This document shows, piece after piece, positions 9,198-16,949 of a stretch of DNA of 34,627 nucleotides. The translations under genes and the position numbers were made by a program. The stretch is from contig QHPE01000154.1 in the NCBI GenBank assembly GCA_003218945.1, forward strand, positions 1 through 34,627, read 5' to 3'. The notes under the pieces are model-generated. The model was not told the DNA's origin and did not search any database. It worked only from the letters and a program-made list of their open reading frames with translations. Every line of letters begins with the position of its first letter. Positions within the stretch are counted from its first letter, which is position 1. The DNA comes from Verrucomicrobiota bacterium (GTDB taxonomy: Bacteria; Verrucomicrobiota; Verrucomicrobiia; Chthoniobacterales; UBA10450).

Positions 9198-10148
9198 CTA
9201 CTTGGTTGAACCCGGCTTGAGATACTTATCGAAAAAGGAGGTAATTTCCTGGGCAAAGGCTGGACTTCCCACGCCATGTCCTCGGTTTTCATCCACAATC
9301 AACGTTACGTGAATGCCGGCAGCTTTCAGTTTGCTGGCCAACACTTCGCTTTGACTCGCCGGAATCGTCATATCATTCTTCCCATGGATGATGAGAAACG
9401 GCGGATCGCCCTTGCTCACATAGCTTGTAGGACTGGCAGCAATCGCTTTGGCCCTATTTTGTTCAACCGAGCCTCCTAGAAACTGCTCGATAGATGACTT
9501 GGCTATGGGGGCCATACCCTCGTTCGAATTTGATACAGCCTCGTAAAATTGCACGATATCCGACGGTCCCGACATATCACATACTGCCTGCACCCCGCTC
9601 GAAAAGGTAGAGTTATCGCCAGGACCCTCCAGCTCCGTTACGCCACCTGAGGTGCCCAGGAGCGCAGCCAGATGTCCCCCAGCGGAGTGACCCCACGCCC
9701 CGATATGATCGGGGTCGAAATGATAAGCAGCGGCATTGGCCCGAATCCAGCGGACGGCTGCCTTGCAATCCTCAATTGCGGCCGGAAAGGGGGCCTCTCC
9801 GGAGAGCCGATAGTCTATGCTGACAACAATGTAACCTTGCGACATGAGGTCTAGAGGTGGTGGATGATTTTTGCTTCCGCGGCTCCAACGGTTGCCGAAA
9901 ATCCACAGAACGACCGGCAAGGGACGAGTGATCGACTTGGGCGAATAAATGTCCAGCCGGAGATCGCGACCGTTAACACGTTTGTAAACCACGTCGCGCA
10001 CAATATTGACATCCTGAAAATCCGCCCGTCGGCGCCGCCCCTGCCCTGACTCGGCCACCTGCGTTCCCCAGATCGCCACGGCGATGACCAGCACCACCGA
10101 GGCGATGACCAGGCGCCGAGATACAATCTGAATCCTGTGCGTTCTCAT
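9198..10148 (-). CDS. Secreted alpha/beta hydrolase (BD-FAE/esterase-like)
   Basis: 316 residues. Residues about 10-30 form a signal peptide or anchor. The core begins with VVYKRVNGRDLRLDIYSP and contains the nucleophile elbow GHSAGG (Ser155), the acid segment [18 protein letters not shown] and a C-terminal RGHGVGS histidine, a complete Ser-Asp-His set. Unusually, the oxyanion-hole segment reads WIFGNRWSRGSK where relatives have WIHGGGWxxGSK. The family includes esterases that remove acyl groups from carbohydrates. ATGA overlap with sulfotransferase 2 shows co-translation. A frameshifted paralogue lies at 33727-34627 and a tail remnant at 11045-11105. Confidence 0.8.
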   Translation of the reverse strand: MRTHRIQIVSRRLVIASVVLVIAVAIWGTQVAESGQGRRRRADFQDVNIVRDVVYKRVNGRDLRLDIYSPKSITRPLPVVLWIFGNRWSRGSKNHPPPLDLMSQGYIVVSIDYRLSGEAPFPAAIEDCKAAVRWIRANAAAYHFDPDHIGAWGHSAGGHLAALLGTSGGVTELEGPGDNSTFSSGVQAVCDMSGPSDIVQFYEAVSNSNEGMAPIAKSSIEQFLGGSVEQNRAKAIAASPTSYVSKGDPPFLIIHGKNDMTIPASQSEVLASKLKAAGIHVTLIVDENRGHGVGSPAFAQEITSFFDKYLKPGSTK

Positions 10149-10969
10149 ACTGCTGATGCGATTTTGTTCACCACAAAGCGACCTGCTCCCAAAGCCGAGT
10201 TACAAAAGCCCTGCACCGCACCCGGCGTCGGCAGCGCGCGCAATGCAGCCAGTCCTTCTTGGACCGCTGCTTCTTTCTTTTGCAGGCTCTCCTCAAATAG
10301 ACGCTTGCTAAATTCATAAAGCTCAACATCGAGCCGGTTGTGGTCGCGAATCATTTCCACCGTGCCTGGATCAATCTGTGGTCGTGTTTTTGAGACCTTG
10401 CAATTCTTGTAAAAAGGGATCTCCCAATCAAAGGTCGTGGCCATGAGCATGAGACTCTCCTCGAACCTTTCACAAATTCCCACGACACTAAACGATTTCG
10501 TAAGGTGTTCTTTCGCCATGTCTAGTAATCGCCCATCGCCGGTCGAGCTAGCTTCCTTTACTCCGGCAATTAACCTGCACTGCAAGTTATGGCGCTGAGG
10601 GAATAAGCGAATGCAGTCTTCTATGCTCAGTCGTTCCTTCTTCACTTTCCGGTGCAGCGGATTAAGCGGCCTGCGCAGAATAAAATAATAAGCCGACATA
10701 ACCCTGGCCACCGGGTCGCGGAGCATTGTCATGTAAGTAGCGCCTTGCGGCAAGCACTGATGAAGCCCATAGAACATGTGTCCGCGCACCACGCGCAAGC
10801 GGCGACGGCGCCCCTCTGGAAGTGTTTTGAGTCGTTCCGGTGTGGCCCTAATCCGATACGGATCCATGGTGAAAATCTCAAAAGGGCTGTATTGCCATTC
10901 GATAATGCGGTTAAGAGTCGTCCCCGCTGTTTTGGGTATGTGAAGAAAAATGAGGGCCCTGCTATCCAT
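10145..10969 (-). CDS. Sulfotransferase family 2-like protein, copy 2
   Basis: 274 residues. The 5'-phosphosulfate loop FLHIPKTAGTTLNR (8-21) and the 3'-phosphate motif RDPVARVMSAYYF (84-96) are textbook for Sulfotransfer_2. The protein aligns over its full length with the product of 7156-8004. It is the first gene of the minus-strand operon 10969-7156, and its stop overlaps the start of the alpha/beta hydrolase gene. No clear Shine-Dalgarno sequence precedes the ATG at 10969. The presence of two diverged copies suggests two acceptor positions or sugars, which is inference. Confidence 0.85.
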   Translation of the reverse strand: MDSRALIFLHIPKTAGTTLNRIIEWQYSPFEIFTMDPYRIRATPERLKTLPEGRRRRLRVVRGHMFYGLHQCLPQGATYMTMLRDPVARVMSAYYFILRRPLNPLHRKVKKERLSIEDCIRLFPQRHNLQCRLIAGVKEASSTGDGRLLDMAKEHLTKSFSVVGICERFEESLMLMATTFDWEIPFYKNCKVSKTRPQIDPGTVEMIRDHNRLDVELYEFSKRLFEESLQKKEAAVQEGLAALRALPTPGAVQGFCNSALGAGRFVVNKIASAV

Positions 10970-11044
10970 CGCGGCAGAACGATAGCGGCGTGCGTTAGCT
11001 CGATCAACTGCTGTACCCCTGTTTGCGACGGCAGCGCTCTTTCT

Positions 11045-11105
11045 TCCGACTTCCAGTCGGGTTTAAGATATTTTGTCGAAAAACCTCTCACCACCGGTAG
11101 GCTTG
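11045..11105 (-). pseudogene. 3'-terminal remnant of an alpha/beta hydrolase gene
   Basis: On the minus strand the string gtttttcgacaaaatatct matches the end of the frameshifted hydrolase (gtttttcgacaaatatct, near 33760) except for one added A, and also resembles the end of the intact gene near 9215-9245. The encoded ends FFDKYLK are the same in the two larger copies; the extra A breaks the frame here. Weaker similarity continues about 20 bp upstream. It lies directly upstream of sulfotransferase 2, as if an earlier hydrolase-sulfotransferase unit had been duplicated and lost. The match is short, so moderate confidence. Confidence 0.45.
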
Positions 11106-11862
11106 ATACGTTCTACTTGTGTGAAATCAGAAACGTTTTTCTCCGCTGGGCAACTCGGCGCTCGTATTCATGTCAACGATGGCGTGCTACGACCGCATGA
11201 TCGCTCGCTCACGATCCCGGATGCGGGCGATGGGAGCGATTGTTTTTATTCCGGGTGCGAGCTCCCCGACAAAGAGGTCCAGAAACGGACCGGGTTCTCA
11301 GGAGTCGGATAATCTTCCAAAGCCTCCGCCCAAGAGCAGCACCCCGCCTCGATCAGATTCAGCAATGTAATTGATCCTGGAATATCAGCTTGCACGCTCA
11401 AAGCCTCCGGGGGTAGAAACATACATCATCGCAACTCCTCAATACTTTCCACACACGCTGGCGTTGGAGCGAGTCGCTGGCAGTGCCGCGTTCTAGCTTT
11501 CGATGGCTACCACCTCGTGCTCGCAAACCGCGCTCGCCCTAGCTAGCGGTCGCTCATCTTGTGTCTCGTTAGGCCTGATGAGTGCTGGCGCCCGAAAGAA
11601 ATCCTCGCCCCGACTAGTCGGCATCGTCGGGCGTTCGTCGCATTGTCTGGTGTACGCGCGATTATCGTCGCCCGATTCGATGCTGCACATCACTTGGTCG
11701 GCCACCGCGGCTATAAGACTGAACTCGCCCCCATTCGAGCCCGGGCAGATATTCTGTGGCGGTTTTCTGATGTTTTTCCTTGGCCTTCTCGGATCCGCCG
11801 TTCAGCGACTCTTGCGGCTGGACAAGCATGCCCAGGGGAAGGACGGCGAGTAGTTCGGCTTT
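11106..11862. other. Gene-poor stretch before the halogenase; no supported gene
   Basis: Open frames here overlap in several registers, have no recognisable motif and no good ribosome binding site. The right half is GC-rich like the halogenase gene that follows. A perfect 12-bp palindrome ccgactagtcgg lies at 11610-11621 inside a larger inverted repeat (about 11606-11633); its role is unknown. This stretch may be a decayed gene or the flank of an acquired segment. Confidence 0.5.
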
Positions 11863-13362
11863 ATGGGAATCGCAAATCACAATGCTATCGTCGTCGGCGG
11901 AGGCCCTGGCGGATCCACTGCGGCGACCCTGCTCGCCAAGGCCGGGGCCCGAGTGCTGCTCGTCGAGAAGGAGAAGTTTCCCCGCTACCAAATCGGTGAA
12001 TCGCTCCTGCCGGCGACGATCCACGGCGTCTGTCGCCTGCTGGGCGTAAGCGATGACCTGCACGCCGCCGGCTTCATCAAGAAGCGGGGTGGCACCTTCC
12101 GCTGGGGGAAGCATCCGACCCCGTGGACCTTCGACTTTGGGTCGGCTGAGGTGAACCAGATTCTCGAGTTCAACTTCGCCTACCAGGTCGAACGTGCCAA
12201 GTTCGATGAGTTGCTTCTCAACAACGCTCGCCGCCAAGGAGTCGAGGTGCGCGAGGAGACCAGCGTCACCGATGTCATTCAGGAGGGCGGCCGGTGCTCT
12301 GGAGTTACCCTGCTGGATCGTTCAGGTCGAAGCACCGAAGCCCGGGCGACGTTCATCATCGATGCATCCGGTAACCAGAGCCGGCTGCATGCCATCGCCG
12401 GCAAGCGGGTTTTTTCAAAATTCTTCCAGAATCTGGCGCTGTTCGGCTATTTCGAGGGCGGAGGCCGGCTACCCGCGCCCCACAGCGGCAACATCTTCTC
12501 CTGTGCCTTCCCCTTCGGCTGGTTCTGGTACATCCCCCTGTCGCAGACACTCACCAGCGTCGGGGCCGTCGTGGCGAAAGAGCACGCTGCAAAGCTGCGA
12601 TCCGGGCCCGACTATGCCATGGGGCAATTCATCGACGCCTGTCCAGAAATCAAGCAGCTGCTCGCCAACGCGACCCGAATCGAGAACGGCATGTACGGCG
12701 GCTACCGGGTGCGCAAAGACTACTCCTACATCAATTCACGATTCTGGGTGCCGGGCCTGGTGCTGGTCGGCGACTCGGCGTGCTTCGTCGATCCGATCTT
12801 TTCCTCGGGAGTCCATCTCGCGACCTACAGCGGGATGCTTGCGGCGCGGTCCATCGCGACGATTCTGAAGCGTGGAATGCCAGAAGCCGTCGGCCTGGAC
12901 ATCTATGAACGGCGCTATCGCCTCGAGTACTCGGTTTTCTACGATTTCCTGGTTTCCTTCTACGACATGCACCAGGACGAACAATCCTACTTCTGGAAAG
13001 CTCGCAAGGTCCTCGGTAGCGACCAAGCTGCGAATCACGCTTTTCTTCAGCTCGTTGCCGGAGCGGGCACTACCGTCGCCGAGTTCCTGCGGCTCCGAGA
13101 AAGGAGCGGCGAGCTGTTTCAGCTTCGGGTTGACGGCACCGTGGACCCGAACAAGCGTTCTGGGCTGTTGCGCGAGTTGATGAAGGAGCGAGACATGGCG
13201 CAAGTGCACCTGCGCGCGGTGGGTAGGTCGGCCCAAATGGGGCGGCAGGACGGGCTCGACGCGCCGCTGGATTTCAATCCTGGAGGCGATCCGGCGACGA
13301 ATGATGGATATCGAGTCTCCCCGGATGGACTGTGCTGGGAGCGGTTGGCGGAGTCCGGCTAG
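11863..13362 (+). CDS. Flavin-dependent halogenase acting on carrier-bound substrate (CndH/PltA type)
   Basis: 499 residues. FAD-binding GGGPGGS (12-18), KFPRYQIGESLLPAT (38-52), the catalytic-lysine region KKRGGTFRWGK (Lys73/Lys74) and the halogenase signature GWFWYIP (219-225) are all present, followed by LVGDSACFVDPIFSSGVHLA for the second FAD motif. The sequence as I recall it is closest to CndH of chondrochloren synthesis, which halogenates a tyrosyl group on a peptidyl carrier. The expected reaction uses FADH2, O2 and chloride or bromide. It stands alone on the plus strand, converging on the carrier-protein operon that could supply its substrate. It is visibly richer in GC and in C/G-ending codons than its neighbours, which suggests acquisition by transfer. 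Family is firm; substrate and halide are inferred. Confidence 0.88.
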   Translation: MGIANHNAIVVGGGPGGSTAATLLAKAGARVLLVEKEKFPRYQIGESLLPATIHGVCRLLGVSDDLHAAGFIKKRGGTFRWGKHPTPWTFDFGSAEVNQILEFNFAYQVERAKFDELLLNNARRQGVEVREETSVTDVIQEGGRCSGVTLLDRSGRSTEARATFIIDASGNQSRLHAIAGKRVFSKFFQNLALFGYFEGGGRLPAPHSGNIFSCAFPFGWFWYIPLSQTLTSVGAVVAKEHAAKLRSGPDYAMGQFIDACPEIKQLLANATRIENGMYGGYRVRKDYSYINSRFWVPGLVLVGDSACFVDPIFSSGVHLATYSGMLAARSIATILKRGMPEAVGLDIYERRYRLEYSVFYDFLVSFYDMHQDEQSYFWKARKVLGSDQAANHAFLQLVAGAGTTVAEFLRLRERSGELFQLRVDGTVDPNKRSGLLRELMKERDMAQVHLRAVGRSAQMGRQDGLDAPLDFNPGGDPATNDGYRVSPDGLCWERLAESG

Positions 13363-13372
13363 TAGTAATCTT

Positions 13373-13393
13373 TCTCCGGCCTTTAACCGGAGA
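13373..13393. terminator. Hairpin between convergent genes
   Basis: tctccgg-cctttaa-ccggaga forms a perfect 7-bp stem with a 7-nt loop, 11 bp after the halogenase stop and before the convergent hydrolase stop at 13481. Thymine-rich flanks are modest on both sides, so it may serve as a weak bidirectional terminator. Confidence 0.45.
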
Positions 13394-13480
13394 TGCTTTC
13401 AGTCGCTCTTAAGACGAATTTCACGATAAGTTTCTTAGGAGAGTTAGATGCCGTAAACATCCGCCGCAGTTTTTCCTAGC

Positions 13481-14329
13481 TCACTTTAGAGCGCCTTCCA
13501 GTGCGCCATTGCTGAAAATCTCGCGGAGGCGACCGCTCTCGTGGATAGCCTGGATAACGTTGTGTGTGGTACCCGGCTGTGGACAAAGCTCAACGCCAGG
13601 CAAGTGCCGGAGACGTTCGGCATACTTGCGGTCTCTGAAATGCCCGTCGCAGTAAAACATCTTGTAACGAGTTCGGCCATTGTGTTTGGCCAGTAGAAGT
13701 GACAGATCGCGGCGCTCCTCGGTGATCCGGGACATGTCTTTGCAGCCGCCGAACCTCTTCAGAGTCTCAAGATTGATCAGCGTCACCGGTGCAAATGCAT
13801 AGACGACGTCCACCTGCAGGTAATGACCGAAAAGGATCGCTGCATAACCCCCGGAGGACGGGCCGCCACAGAATGTCTGCCGGGCTTGAGGTAACTCTTC
13901 CTGGCACCTCCGTAGGCGCGCGATGATGGCGTCAACGTCTGTGATTTCCGGGTTTAACCCTGCTTGGTAAAAAAAGCGGTAATAATCCTTAAGCAGAACC
14001 AGACTGTTATGGATCAATCCGGTCTCGCGGAGCACCGTCAAAGGCTGTATCCCTAGTCCCCCCGCCATCCCGTGGAAGACGTAATACAGTTGGCTCGAAT
14101 TTTCTCGCGGCCATACGAGGAGGGCACCGTTCGGATTTTCTTCGATCTCCCGGCGCAGTTGCCGGTTGTATCTCTGAGCGCGATATCTCGTCGGGACGAA
14201 CTGGAACAGCAGGCTTTTGAGCCCACGCATCCTAGCCGGGAAAAAGACATCGAGCCCGTCCATGTCGCGGCGGCGGAACAGGAGGCTCTTAATGGCACTC
14301 ACCTTAGGAGCCTCGGTGTGCTGGCGCAA
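13481..14329 (-). CDS. Alpha/beta hydrolase-like protein of the carrier-protein cassette
   Basis: 282 residues, no signal peptide. The segment QLYYVFHGMAGGLGI (about 80-94) fits strand beta-3 plus oxyanion turn, GGPSSGGYAA (155-164) is the nucleophile elbow with Ser158, and TTHNVI near the C-terminus would supply the histidine. It is last in the operon 15679-13481 and starts 26 bp inside the preceding gene. In pathways with carrier-bound intermediates such a protein could act as a thioesterase releasing or editing the acyl group; exosortase-type cassettes also carry hydrolases, though this one does not look like them in detail. An internal ATG (residue 23) is an alternative start. Confidence 0.65.
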   Translation of the reverse strand: MRQHTEAPKVSAIKSLLFRRRDMDGLDVFFPARMRGLKSLLFQFVPTRYRAQRYNRQLRREIEENPNGALLVWPRENSSQLYYVFHGMAGGLGIQPLTVLRETGLIHNSLVLLKDYYRFFYQAGLNPEITDVDAIIARLRRCQEELPQARQTFCGGPSSGGYAAILFGHYLQVDVVYAFAPVTLINLETLKRFGGCKDMSRITEERRDLSLLLAKHNGRTRYKMFYCDGHFRDRKYAERLRHLPGVELCPQPGTTHNVIQAIHESGRLREIFSNGALEGALK

Positions 14330-15428
14330 CGGGCTGCACCGAACCGCGCGATTTACTTTGGAGCCGACCGCGCATCGACTCGCTCCATGCGTTCACATAG
14401 CCGGGGGATCGCATCTGAGAACGCAGCAGCTTCTCGTTGCCATGCTTTTCGAGCGCCAGCAATTCCACCGCGTGCGTATGGAATGTCTCGTCCATGTGAC
14501 GTAACACCCAGGCGACAGCATCGGTGACACCGTGAGTTTGCATGATCCGCAGCAGTTCACTGTCGGTTAACTTATTCTGATTACGATCAATCAGGCGGAT
14601 CACGTCGCCGAACTTCATCAGGCCGACATCAGTACCGGACTCCACGAATTTCTGGAGCCACGCTTCGCGGAACAAGTGGAGCACGGTGAAGAGGAATTGA
14701 TATATAGGGCGGAAACAGGGAATACTCACGCCGGACATGCCGGGAATGGGTTGCTCGACAGGATTTTCGAGAGCTTCCTCGACCGGCACGTCAAAGGGAC
14801 TCTTTGTCCAGGTCAAGCTATTCGCGATATCGATATCGATTAACCGAATCCCGGGCTGATCGATTTCGCGCGCAAGCTTTGGCAAGTGGTCGGGGTTCAG
14901 TCGGCTGCTGATTTCTTCGCGGCGCGCGTCCTTCGCCCAATCAAAGAACGGGCGGAACCCGAGCTCCTGCATCACGGTCATCACCTTATCGCGGTCTCGC
15001 GGCGTGATCATAAAATCGATGTCATTCATGTATCTCGTGCCAAGGCTGTCGTAGAGCGTCGATTCGAATGCCATGCCCTTGGTAACCACGAAGGGAATAC
15101 CGCGATCGGCGAGCGCCTGCGCGACGCGCACTGTTTCGCGACGAAACACCTCGATCTGCCACCGATTCCATTCCAAGGCCGATTCCAAATGCATGTAGAT
15201 GTTCGTCGGGACATCGAATCGTAGGCTGGCCGACATAATTTGGTGGGCCAGCATGGGAAACATCTTGTGCCGCAACGCTTGCTCCAGCAACTCGCCCCAC
15301 TTCAGGGTATCCGTCGTTAGGAGATCGCGAACCATCTGGACCTCCGAGTCATCGATAATACCCCGGGCGAGTAGCTCAAGTATCGTCCACTCGGGTCCCA
15401 GCGATTGGTCGGGCAGTGATCTGGTCAT
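14304..15428 (-). CDS. Nucleotidyltransferase-like protein (NTP_transf_5 type)
   Basis: 374 residues. The segment GIPFVVTKGMAFESTLYDSL followed by RYMNDIDFMITPRDRDKV (about 110-160) is the signature of the 'uncharacterised nucleotidyltransferase' family PF14907: a KG strand and a D-x-D metal site (NDIDF). The helical N- and C-terminal regions are usual for the family. The family is frequent in polysaccharide and exosortase loci and in peptide-modification clusters, but its substrate is not established. The ATG overlaps the carrier gene stop (ATGA), so it is co-translated with it and may act on the same pathway intermediate. Confidence 0.75.
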   Translation of the reverse strand: MTRSLPDQSLGPEWTILELLARGIIDDSEVQMVRDLLTTDTLKWGELLEQALRHKMFPMLAHQIMSASLRFDVPTNIYMHLESALEWNRWQIEVFRRETVRVAQALADRGIPFVVTKGMAFESTLYDSLGTRYMNDIDFMITPRDRDKVMTVMQELGFRPFFDWAKDARREEISSRLNPDHLPKLAREIDQPGIRLIDIDIANSLTWTKSPFDVPVEEALENPVEQPIPGMSGVSIPCFRPIYQFLFTVLHLFREAWLQKFVESGTDVGLMKFGDVIRLIDRNQNKLTDSELLRIMQTHGVTDAVAWVLRHMDETFHTHAVELLALEKHGNEKLLRSQMRSPGYVNAWSESMRGRLQSKSRGSVQPVAPAHRGS

Positions 15429-15679
15429 GACGCTTGTCGCTCTCGCAGAAGCTGGACCGCTTCTTTCAGCCGTCCAGCAGTACGAAAAGTGCCCTCAACG
15501 AGCATGTCGTCGGGAAAACGAATGCCGAACGTCTTTTCCATATCCATGAGGACGGCGACCGCAGTCATCGAATCCAGACCGAGTTGCACAAGCTCCACGT
15601 CGTAGTTGATGGGGTTCGGCTTCGCTGAGCGGAGGTGCCGGCGCAGGCATTCCTCGAATTGAGTGGTTATGTCGTCCAT
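15425..15679 (-). CDS. Acyl/peptidyl carrier protein 1
   Basis: 84 residues, the normal size of a discrete carrier protein. The phosphopantetheine site is LGLDSMTA with Ser37, followed by the acidic helix II (VLMDMEKTFGI) that partner enzymes recognise. It is encoded directly downstream of the PLP decarboxylase (43 bp apart) and AMP ligase, and overlaps the nucleotidyltransferase-like gene. It is the likely carrier on which the ligase loads its acyl or aminoacyl group. A phosphopantetheinyl transferase is not encoded in the window. Confidence 0.85.
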   Translation of the reverse strand: MDDITTQFEECLRRHLRSAKPNPINYDVELVQLGLDSMTAVAVLMDMEKTFGIRFPDDMLVEGTFRTAGRLKEAVQLLRERQAS

Positions 15680-15722
15680 ATATTATTACTGGGTCTCTCA
15701 GTCCGGGATTCACTGCATGGCG

Positions 15723-16949
15723 TCAAGCCCGAATACGTTCATGGCCCGTGCGCAGGCGATGCACCGCAACGACCGAGCTCCCACGACAACAAACCTCCGC
15801 AGGAGGTTGCGAGCCAGTAAAGGCGACCAGACTAGCGGTTAGACCGTAAGCACCGACATTCGGTATGGACACAGCGTCTCCCGGTTTCAAAGCTGGAACC
15901 GATGCGTCGCGCGTGACGTAGTCCAGCGCGTAGTCCGTCGGACCTACGACGTCCACGGATTGGAGTAGTGCGCCGTCACGCCCCGCAAGCGGCTCAATAG
16001 AAGCAACAGCGCGATAAATCCGTCCCAGGCCTGCCATTCCACCCAGATGAATCATTCCTGTATCGAGGATGATGTGCGGCTTGCCATTCCAGACTTTCAC
16101 GTCAAGGACCGTCGAAAGGAGAGTCCCGCTAGAAGCTACAAGATACCGTCCTGACTCGAACCAAAGCTTCGCCTCTGCGGTTAACCTCCGCTGCGCATTC
16201 ACACGCTGCAGCTTCTCCCGCAAAGCGGAAATGTCCACCGGATCATCCGAGGTTCCAAATGTCCATGGAAATCCACCACCAAGATCGACCAGGCGCAGTG
16301 GTACACCGGCCTCAGCAATTTCTTCAGCGAGATGAATTGCGTGTTCGAACGTGCTTGCCAGTTTATCGGCGGTCTGGATTTGACCCCCGGAATAAATATG
16401 AATTCCTGCCAACTCAGCTCCCTGCAACGCGGCAACACGCGCAGCCCCGCTATTGAGCAGTTCCGCCGGATCCGCCCCGAAGTGACTTTGCATCGCCCCG
16501 ACGCCGACGCTTCCACTCGGTGCACCGAGAACCTGAAGTCGCAACAGCGCGTTCGCTGGCTTCTTCGTTGCCGAAGCAACGCCGGCCAGGCGTTCCAAGT
16601 CATACCACGAGTCGCATGAAAAATGAGTCACGCCGGCAACTAACATGTCGCGAACGAGCGAAGCAGTCTTGCCCGGGCCAGAGCACATGATTTGGTCGGG
16701 CGCGAAACCCGCTTCGCGCACAACCTCCAGTTCCAAGAGGGATGCGATTTCGACGCGACAGCCGGCGTTTTTCAAAGCCGCGCACACCTCTGGAAGGGGG
16801 TTCGCCTTTACCGAGTAGAGCACCTGCGCGCCTTTCGGAAGCAATTCAAAGAGTGCTTTAGCTTGACGCTCGGCCTCGTCTAGATCGTAGACGTAGAGAG
16901 GCGAGCCGTATCGCTCGAGGAGTTCGCGGCTGAAACTAGGTGCAATCAT
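15723..16949 (-). CDS. Type III PLP-dependent decarboxylase (LysA/BtrK/exosortase-A-associated type)
   Basis: 408 residues from the ATG at 16949; the frame is open further upstream but that extension covers the ligase gene and is not conserved in style. PLP lysine Lys48 lies in LYSVKANP, the active-site HIYSGGQ holds His184, and the phosphate-binding loop LGGGFPW is at 223-229, as in diaminopimelate and ornithine decarboxylases. Relatives with this operon context (TIGR03099 in exosortase A loci, BtrK in butirosin synthesis) decarboxylate an amino acid, in BtrK's case while tethered to a carrier. The C-terminal motif reads GPTDYALDYV where the family has a Cys-x-x-x-D element, so the usual active-site cysteine is missing. 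Starts 14 bp inside the ligase gene. Confidence 0.82.
   Translation of the reverse strand: MIAPSFSRELLERYGSPLYVYDLDEAERQAKALFELLPKGAQVLYSVKANPLPEVCAALKNAGCRVEIASLLELEVVREAGFAPDQIMCSGPGKTASLVRDMLVAGVTHFSCDSWYDLERLAGVASATKKPANALLRLQVLGAPSGSVGVGAMQSHFGADPAELLNSGAARVAALQGAELAGIHIYSGGQIQTADKLASTFEHAIHLAEEIAEAGVPLRLVDLGGGFPWTFGTSDDPVDISALREKLQRVNAQRRLTAEAKLWFESGRYLVASSGTLLSTVLDVKVWNGKPHIILDTGMIHLGGMAGLGRIYRAVASIEPLAGRDGALLQSVDVVGPTDYALDYVTRDASVPALKPGDAVSIPNVGAYGLTASLVAFTGSQPPAEVCCRGSSVVAVHRLRTGHERIRA

Noticed and set aside
11246-11422. Minus-strand 58-codon frame starting MFLPPEALSV
   Set aside because: Composition is protein-like but there is no recognisable motif and the purine-rich site is 12 nt away from the ATG; frames of this size are expected by chance in GC-rich DNA.
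11573-11600. ctgatga ... gaaa spaced like a hammerhead ribozyme core
   Set aside because: The segment between would form only a 4-bp stem with a 2-nt loop, two extra C precede gaaa, and I find no good stems I and III with a cleavage triplet. Chance occurrence is likely.
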